A stretch of 64,000 bases of DNA. Source: Advenella sp048381675. Lineage in GTDB: Bacteria > Pseudomonadota > Gammaproteobacteria > Burkholderiales > Burkholderiaceae_B. Positions 59,007 to 64,000 of the stretch are shown here, in pieces (positions within the stretch are counted from its first letter, which is position 1; each line of letters starts with the position of its first letter). The position numbers and the translations under genes are program-made. Below the pieces are notes generated by a model. It did not search any database. It was not told the origin of the DNA and saw only the letters and a list, made by a program, of their open reading frames with translations. The stretch lies in assembly GCF_048381675.1 (NCBI RefSeq), contig NZ_JBLWIS010000009.1:69755-133754 (forward strand). Reading direction: 5' to 3'.

Positions 59007-59960
59007 ATGACAGTTGCATTCGCATCAACGGCAGACACCAAAGACCAACAATTATATTTTGAGGCCATTGCGCCGAACATTTATGCCGCTACCGCAGAAG
59101 GTGACCCTAATGTGCTGGTCATTATTGGCAAGAGCGGCATCATGGTGGTAGATACAACGGCTACACCTGATATGGCCCAGCCAGTGATTGACAAAATCAG
59201 GGAAGTCTCTGACGCCCCGTTCAAATATGTGGTTTTATCGCATTACCATGCCGTACGCACCCTGGGGGCATCGGCGTATGGGGCCGAAGCGATTATTGCC
59301 AGCCAAGGCACTTTTGACTTGATCAAGGAACGCGGGCAACAGGATTATGACAGTGAGTATGAGCGGTTTCCTCGCCTGTTCAGGGGCGTGGATTCGATTC
59401 CTGGCCTGACTTGGCCAACCCTTGTTTTTGAAAACAAATTGCAGGTTTTTATGGATGACCTGGAAGTGCAGGTCTTGCATTTGGGTAAAGGGCATACCAA
59501 AGGCGATACGGTTGTCTGGATCCCGAAATACAAAATCATGTTTGGTGGCGACGCAATTGACTACCGTTCTACCCCTTACTGCGGCGATGCTTACCTGAAA
59601 GAATGGCGTGAGTCGTTGCGCGCAATTAGAAACCTGGGGCCGGAAACCTTGGTGCCCGGTCGCGGTGTGGCGATTCGCGGGACAGATAACTGTGCGGAAG
59701 CGTTTGATGAAATGGATCAATACCTGGCGGATGTTTATGAAATTACCAAAGAGGGTGCCGCGCTGGGTGAACTGAAAGAAGCCTTTGATTATGCCTATCC
59801 ACGACTGAAAGAGAAATATGGACATTGGTTTATATTTGAACATTGTATTCCGTTCAGTATTTCAAGGGCTTTTGATGAGGTTAGGGGGATAGAAGAGCCT
59901 CGTATCTGGACGGCGGAGCGTGACAAGGAGCTTTGGCGTAACGTGCACCAGACAGCGTAA
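59007..59960 (+). CDS. Metallo-beta-lactamase-fold protein with degenerate second metal site
   Basis: A 317-residue MBL-fold protein. The first metal motif, normally HxHxDH, reads HYHAVR (79-84); H163 (GHTKGD) and D182 (GGDAID) are present; the last histidine, normally in PGHG, is arginine (PGRG). One metal site may remain while the second is lost. I recall related proteins with the same HYHAVR and PGRG forms near FAD monooxygenases, so this is likely a family trait, not decay. It leads the second monooxygenase operon behind AAGGAGGA and could process the oxidised product or bind a cofactor. Confidence 0.85.
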   Translation: MTVAFASTADTKDQQLYFEAIAPNIYAATAEGDPNVLVIIGKSGIMVVDTTATPDMAQPVIDKIREVSDAPFKYVVLSHYHAVRTLGASAYGAEAIIASQGTFDLIKERGQQDYDSEYERFPRLFRGVDSIPGLTWPTLVFENKLQVFMDDLEVQVLHLGKGHTKGDTVVWIPKYKIMFGGDAIDYRSTPYCGDAYLKEWRESLRAIRNLGPETLVPGRGVAIRGTDNCAEAFDEMDQYLADVYEITKEGAALGELKEAFDYAYPRLKEKYGHWFIFEHCIPFSISRAFDEVRGIEEPRIWTAERDKELWRNVHQTA

Positions 59961-60019
59961 AAAAACACATGGTACATGTAGCCAAAATGCGGAATTAAAA
60001 GTACAAGGAGACAAGAAAG

Positions 60020-61651
60020 ATGATAGAAGAAAATGTATCGGGCTATCAGTTGCCCCGGTTTGAGTATCGCCGGCCGGCTGATTTTGATCAAACAGCGCAA
60101 CGCTATCCGGTCGTCATTGTAGGCGGCGGGTTGGCTGGCCTGACCCTGGCGGCTGATTTGTCAACCCGCGGCATTGCCTTTGTTTTGCTGGATGAAGACA
60201 ATACGGTTGGGGTCAAAGGCGCTTCCAGCCGGGGGATTGTTTATGCACAAAAATCCCTGGAGATATTTGACCGGTTGGGCATTTATGACAAAATTGCCGA
60301 GAAAGGCGTTGCTTGGTCAGTGGGTAAATCCCTGGTGGGTGACAAAGATATTATTTATGAATTTGATGCGGCCAAAGATTCTCAATCATGCCAGCCGCCT
60401 TTTCTGAATATCCAGCAATTTTATATAGAGTGGTTTCTGGTGGACCGGATCAACGAATTGAACGTGGGGGAAATCCGCTGGATGAACCGCGTCAAAGACG
60501 TGATTGCCGACGAAACGCATACCCGCCTTGAAGTGGAAACCCCCGATGGCTCTTATTGGCTGGAAGCCGAGTGGCTGGTGGATTGCAGCGGCCTGGCCAG
60601 TGGGGTGCGTGAGAAGCTGGGCCTGGAAACCTTCCCGGAAAAAGGCACCGAGCGCTGGTGTATTTCAGATATCCGCTTTAAAAAAGAGATGCCGCTAGAG
60701 CGCTGGACCTGGGTGGAATCGCCGGTGAATGACGGCCGTGCGGTTTGGCAGCACCCCATGGCTGATGGCGTTTGGCGGATTGATTTTCAAATGAAACTGG
60801 ATTCGGATGTCGAGTACATTAGTCGTCCTGATGTGTGTGAAGAACGGGTTAAAAAACTCCTGGGCAATGATGAGCCCTTTGAACTGGTTTGGGTAGGTCC
60901 TTGGGCAAGCCGGACCCATTTGTTGGATGATTTCAGACATCATCGGGTGCTGTTTGCCGGTGATTCGGCACACGTTTTTCCACCACTGGGCGCCCGTGGG
61001 GGTAACAGTGGCATTCAGGATGCCGATAACCTTGGCTGGAAACTGGCCCTGGTGCTTAGGGGGCTGGCCAGTGAGACCCTATTGCAGAGCTATTCCCAGG
61101 AAAGAAGACCGGCGGCCATTCATAACACGGATTTGGCGACCCGAAGCGTACGCTTTCTGTCACCGCAAAGTGACGGGCAGCGGGTATTGCGCAATGCGGT
61201 GATTGCACTGGCTAAAAACTGTGAATTTGCACAAACCATGATCAATACCGGCAGGCTGTCAACAGCCTTCAGTTACCAAGGGTCGGATTTAAGTGTGGAT
61301 GAAGGAGAATCCATACCCAATTTTTCGATTTTGTTAAAAAATGGCCAGCAACAAAAGCTGGTGGATTATGCGGTAGATGGCCAGCTTATTGCCATTTCAA
61401 CCTCCCGTGAAGCATTAAACCAACTGGTTAACAATGCCTTGTTTAAAGTGCTGCATATAGGGCAAACAGATCCGGACAGTATTGTTGACCCGGATGGAAA
61501 AATGGCAGAGACATTGGGTGTCAAAGACGGTTCTGTCGTGATTTTAAGGCCAGATTTGCATGTTTTGGCACGTTTTAAACAGATGGATAGTGCTGCGCTT
61601 AATGAGATCAAGCGTCGCATCAATTATGTGGAACAGGGGGAGCTTCAATGA
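60020..61651 (+). CDS. FAD-dependent monooxygenase with altered DG motif
   Basis: A 543-residue flavoprotein of the same group as the gene at 55089. GGGLAG lies at 35-40 and the GD motif at FAGDSAHVFPPLGARG (about 312-). The DG motif, ADGGRS in the first enzyme, is here VDCSGLASG: the aspartate is serine and the arginine alanine. This motif touches FAD and NAD(P)H, so kinetics or cofactor use may differ. A thioredoxin-like C-terminal domain is present. It is followed by a four-base-overlapping DUF2783 gene. The substrate is unknown. Confidence 0.92.
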   Translation: MIEENVSGYQLPRFEYRRPADFDQTAQRYPVVIVGGGLAGLTLAADLSTRGIAFVLLDEDNTVGVKGASSRGIVYAQKSLEIFDRLGIYDKIAEKGVAWSVGKSLVGDKDIIYEFDAAKDSQSCQPPFLNIQQFYIEWFLVDRINELNVGEIRWMNRVKDVIADETHTRLEVETPDGSYWLEAEWLVDCSGLASGVREKLGLETFPEKGTERWCISDIRFKKEMPLERWTWVESPVNDGRAVWQHPMADGVWRIDFQMKLDSDVEYISRPDVCEERVKKLLGNDEPFELVWVGPWASRTHLLDDFRHHRVLFAGDSAHVFPPLGARGGNSGIQDADNLGWKLALVLRGLASETLLQSYSQERRPAAIHNTDLATRSVRFLSPQSDGQRVLRNAVIALAKNCEFAQTMINTGRLSTAFSYQGSDLSVDEGESIPNFSILLKNGQQQKLVDYAVDGQLIAISTSREALNQLVNNALFKVLHIGQTDPDSIVDPDGKMAETLGVKDGSVVILRPDLHVLARFKQMDSAALNEIKRRINYVEQGELQ

Positions 61652-61845
61652 AAACATCAAGCCAGCTAGAGAAACCGGACCAGTTTTATGACGAACTGGC
61701 TCATGCACATCAAGATCTGGATCGGCAGGCAAGTGAGGCGTTGAATGCCCGGCTTGTATTTATACTTGCCAATCAGATTGGCAATCAAAAAGTGTTGTCA
61801 GAATGCATTGCGCTTGCGGCCCGTGTGCCCGAGTCGGCAGCCTGA
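61648..61845 (+). CDS. DUF2783 small protein, module 2
   Basis: A 65-residue helical protein (PDQFYDELAHAHQDLDRQAS, then LNARLVFILANQIGNQKVLS), overlapping the monooxygenase stop by four bases (ATGA). It matches the module 1 protein at 56791 in length and in the L-x-x-x-I-G-N-x-x-x-L pattern. The direct coupling suggests a one-to-one partnership with the monooxygenase. Confidence 0.85.
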   Translation: MKTSSQLEKPDQFYDELAHAHQDLDRQASEALNARLVFILANQIGNQKVLSECIALAARVPESAA

Positions 61846-61867
61846 ACAGTTTGGAGGAGGAAGGAAA

Positions 61868-62869
61868 ATGAACATGATCAATAAGGTAATGAATATGAAG
61901 AGACTGGCCGGAGTGCTGTTAAGTGGATGTTGTTTGTTGCCAATGGGTGTGCAGGCCCAGGCTGATTATCCAACGCAATCCATCAGGCTGGTTGTGCCCT
62001 TTGCACCCGGTGGTGGCAATGATGTGTTTGCCAGGACGGTGGCGCAGCCCATGGGGAAAATCCTGGGTCAATCTATTGTGGTTGATAATCGCCCGGGCGC
62101 TTCGGGTGCGATTGGTGCTGCGAACGTTGGCCGGTCTATGCCTGCTGATGGCTATACCGTATTGCTGTCGGAAGTAAGCATTCATTCCGTGAACAGTCAT
62201 CTTCGGAGTAATCTGACGTATGACCCGGTAAAAGATTTGTCTCCGGTAAGCAAAGCAGGTACTTATGACTATATGTTGGTGGTTAATCCTAAAAAGCATA
62301 ATATTAAAAACCTGGATGAGCTGGTTAATATGATTAAAAAATCAGATCATAAAATGACGTACGGGGTACCAGGGATTGGTACGCCACATCATTTGGGCAT
62401 GGAATTGTTTGCCATGAAATCAGGTCTGGAAATGACGCCTATTGCCTATAAAGGGGCATCACCGGCCGTGCAGGATTTGCTGTCGGGCGAAATAGACCTG
62501 ATGCTTTCAGACCGGGCTGCAGTTAGAAATCATATTAAAGCGGGTAACTTGAACGCCATTGCCGTCGCAGGAAAAAATCGCGTAAAAGAATTTCCCGAAG
62601 TACCAACCATTGCTGAGTCAGGCATCAAGGATTTTGAAATGGAGTCCTGGTTTGGACTGTCTGTTAGAAAGGGCACGCCCGATGAGATTATTGACAAGCT
62701 TGCCAACGCTTATGCCGAAGTCATTAAAGATCCTGAGATTGTAGAAAAATTGAGTGAAGCCGGCATTAACGTAACCGCCTCATCACCCAAGGAATTTACC
62801 AATTTCATTAGTGATGAAACCAAGCGCTGGGGCGACTTGATCAAGGATCGTAATATCAGGATTGAGTGA
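61868..62869 (+). CDS. Bug/TctC family periplasmic solute-binding receptor
   Basis: About 333 residues from ATG 61868, which follows GGAGGAGGAAGG; an ATG at 61895 (MKRLAG) is also possible. The signal contains LLSGCC, which could be a lipobox, or it is cut near AQA/DYPT. Marks: IRLVVPFAPGGGNDVFARTV, IVVDNRPGASGAIGAANV, YDPVKDLSPVSKAG and IAYKGASPAVQDLLSGEIDLM. It closes the second monooxygenase operon; insertion sequence remains begin three bases after its stop. Confidence 0.94.
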   Translation: MNMINKVMNMKRLAGVLLSGCCLLPMGVQAQADYPTQSIRLVVPFAPGGGNDVFARTVAQPMGKILGQSIVVDNRPGASGAIGAANVGRSMPADGYTVLLSEVSIHSVNSHLRSNLTYDPVKDLSPVSKAGTYDYMLVVNPKKHNIKNLDELVNMIKKSDHKMTYGVPGIGTPHHLGMELFAMKSGLEMTPIAYKGASPAVQDLLSGEIDLMLSDRAAVRNHIKAGNLNAIAVAGKNRVKEFPEVPTIAESGIKDFEMESWFGLSVRKGTPDEIIDKLANAYAEVIKDPEIVEKLSEAGINVTASSPKEFTNFISDETKRWGDLIKDRNIRIE

Positions 62870-62871
62870 TA

Positions 62872-63395
62872 GAGAGGCTTTGGTATCCAGCATGGTCTGC
62901 GTCGTGTCGGTCAGTAGCGATTCCAGGCCGACCCGGTTCAGTACATCGTACAACACCGAGGCCTGGGCATAAGGCCGTTCGCCCAGGCAATGGTGCCGAA
63001 TTCTTCACGCATGGCTTGATTGTCCGGGAGTGTGATCCTGGAACCATCAATCGCCAGTACCCGGAAACCCCAAAAGCGCAGGTAATCACCATCACTGTAC
63101 TGCGTTTGCACGACGGCGTCCTGGTTAAGTTCGATAAAGGCGGTGTGTTTCAGTTTATACCGCGCCTGCGAATAAGCGCTGGCAGTCACGGGTGGCTGCT
63201 CCTGCCACGTCATCGCCTCATTGACGACGTTTTGTAACGATTTCACGCTATTCCTCATGATCAACACCACCAGCAACGCGAAGGACAGGCGACGCTCCCG
63301 CGTGAACGCTTTGTCGCTCTGCCGGTGACGGTACTTGAAGCCATTCGCTTCAAGCCGCTCTTGGGTAATTTCAATTACCTGCTTTTTTTAGCCAT
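62872..63395 (-). pseudogene. Truncated, frameshifted IS4-family transposase
   Basis: The minus strand carries the N-terminal third of an IS4-type transposase. After a start near 63395 a shift in an A7 run leads to VIEITQERLEANGFKYRHRQ, then SDKAFTRERRLSFALLVVLI, NSVKSLQNVVNEAMTW and LRFWGFRVLAIDGSRITLPD with the first DDE aspartate. A second shift near 62985 leads to YAQASVLYDVLNRVGLESLL. It breaks off at the Bug gene stop. The other two catalytic residues are gone, so the element is dead. Confidence 0.8.
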
Positions 63396-63453
63396 GTTCA
63401 ACGATCAATCAAATCCGCTTATTATCTCAAAAAATGCTTAACTTAATGGCAGT

Positions 63454-63474
63454 GACGCAGAGCGTGGGAACGAG
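63454..63474 (+). repeat. Damaged REP-like half copy
   Basis: GACGCAGAGCGTGGGAACGAG matches the right half of the REP-like repeats at 37632 and 47944. The phrase CGAGTCT is then repeated three times (63471, 63481, 63489), and a rough mirror of the half (GGTTCCCATGCTCTG) occurs at 63513-63527 beside the IS end. Confidence 0.55.
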
Positions 63475-63525
63475 TCTGTGCGAGTCTGCGAGTCTAGATC
63501 GTTGGAATTTCTGGTTCCCATGCTC

Positions 63526-63551
63526 TGAACTGACCCCCTAAAGTTGGACAG
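63526..63551. repeat. Terminal inverted repeat of the IS3-family element
   Basis: TGAACTGACCCCCTAAAGTT then GGACAG is the characteristic end sequence of IS3-family (IS150-group) elements. It lies 10 bases outside the transposase stop and marks the element's boundary in this window. Confidence 0.8.
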
Positions 63552-63560
63552 TTAAAAAAA

Positions 63561-64000
63561 CTAGGCAGCTTCTAAAACTTGAGTTCGGTATTGTACCGGA
63601 CTCAGGCCATTTAATTTGAGCTTGATACGCGTGTGATTATAGTAGTGAATGTACTCCTCAATCCCCGCCTCCAGCTGTTCGATATTATCGAAGTGGTTTA
63701 AATGGAAGAACTCGGACTTCAGTATGCCAAAGAAGCTTTCCATGGCCGCATTGTCCAGGCAGTTTCCTTTCCTGGACATGCTTTGCACGATACCCCGATC
63801 TGCCAGCATTTTCCGATAACGGGCATGTTGATAGTGCCAGCCTTGATCCGAATGCAGGATCGGCTTTTCAGACGGTTTAAGCCGGGCCAAGGCTTTTTCC
63901 AGCATGTCGGTCACCAACAGCAAGACCGGGCGCTGTGTCATCTGCCAGGCCACAATTTCACGATTGGACAAGTCCAGGATGGTCGAAAGATACAGCTTTG
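63561..64000 (-). CDS. IS3-family transposase OrfB (integrase catalytic part), cut by window edge
   Basis: About 146 residues are visible; the frame is open to the last bases of the window, so the start lies outside. It contains the rve/DDE region: KLYLSTILDLSNREIVAWQM at the edge, ILHSDQGWHYQ with the second aspartate, SRKGNCLDNAAMESFFG with the glutamate, and the end YYNHTRIKLKLNGLSP. Spacing and motifs are those of the IS150 group. The visible part is intact. Confidence 0.92.
   Translation of the reverse strand, partial: KLYLSTILDLSNREIVAWQMTQRPVLLLVTDMLEKALARLKPSEKPILHSDQGWHYQHARYRKMLADRGIVQSMSRKGNCLDNAAMESFFGILKSEFFHLNHFDNIEQLEAGIEEYIHYYNHTRIKLKLNGLSPVQYRTQVLEAA

Larger units (their letters stand above)
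63526..64000 (-). mobile_element. IS3-family insertion sequence, right part (continues past window)
   Basis: The element runs from its terminal repeat at 63526 beyond the end of the window. It contains the 3' part of an OrfB-type transposase. Its position next to a dead IS4-type gene and a damaged REP copy marks an insertion hot spot at the edge of the catabolic region. Confidence 0.8.

Noticed and set aside
59235..59843. Open frame of 202 codons on the minus strand
   Set aside because: It is antisense to the MBL-fold gene and shows no family motif or ribosome site.

Overview
The window looks like a chromosomal accessory region of a betaproteobacterium, most likely Burkholderiales and close to Alcaligenaceae. 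The strongest evidence is nine separate genes for Bug/TctC-type periplasmic solute receptors. They sit among acyl-CoA enzymes, class III CoA-transferases, IclR, LysR, GntR and sigma-54 regulators, and a BpH3-like H-NS protein. Base composition is moderate (close to half GC by eye), with AT-rich intergenic regions. No tRNA, rRNA or CRISPR array was seen.

Layout. 1-2713: 3' end of a branched-chain amino-acid-type ABC transporter operon (LivM end, LivG, LivF) plus a hydrolase-like gene, facing a Bug receptor/hydrolase-like pair (2804-4694). 4890-12529, minus strand: an IclR regulator, a class III aminotransferase and a five-gene dipeptide-type ABC transporter. 12634-19000, plus strand: CoA-transferase, thiol dioxygenase, enoyl-CoA hydratase, ADP-forming acyl-CoA synthetase, second hydratase and a Bug receptor, closed by a paralogous IclR gene (19080-19862). 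19981-22768: galE, a membrane-anchored Mrr-like protein and a YdcF/ElyC-like protein. 22781-27602: LysR, AidB-like acyl-CoA dehydrogenase, Bug receptor and CoA-transferase. 27634-29904: small DNA-binding-like protein, H-NS and nagB. 29912-37624: an IclR relic, a two-component flavin monooxygenase, esterase, two-domain VOC protein, Tat-exported Bug receptor, LysR, rhodanese and a bile-acid-symporter-like protein. 38261-47706: a TRAP-transporter relic, then a GntR-linked dicarboxylate pathway (MaoC hydratase, Bug, MmgE/PrpD, acyl-CoA dehydrogenase, CoA-transferase, CitE-like lyase; convergent PEP-mutase-family lyase and Bug). 48191-51925: AtuA/DUF4387/Bug operon with a sigma-54 promoter and a sigma-54 activator beside it. 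52018-62869: two FAD-monooxygenase + DUF2783 modules with VOC, hydrolase, metallo-beta-lactamase-like, IclR and LuxR genes and two Bug receptors. 62872-64000: a decayed IS4-type transposase and the end of an IS3-family element.

How it works together. Each block pairs a periplasmic receptor or ABC importer with enzymes that activate an organic acid to a CoA ester or hydroxylate a ring, and with its own regulator. No TctA/TctB membrane partners are encoded here, so the Bug receptors probably share permeases encoded elsewhere. Regulatory DNA supports several links. Identical 15-bp IclR-like boxes flank the first IclR gene. A TTTGTACGGACAAA palindrome overlaps the start of the MaoC operon and recurs in part before the PEP-mutase-side operon. 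A GG-N10-GC promoter precedes the AtuA operon next to its likely activator. Paired AGTATCA-N5-TGATA boxes lie between the first FAD-monooxygenase module and its divergent operon. The most promising little-described unit is 4890-19862, which would join an amine or peptide importer and an aminotransferase to a thiol dioxygenase/acyl-CoA pathway under two sister IclR regulators. Specific substrates are inference throughout.
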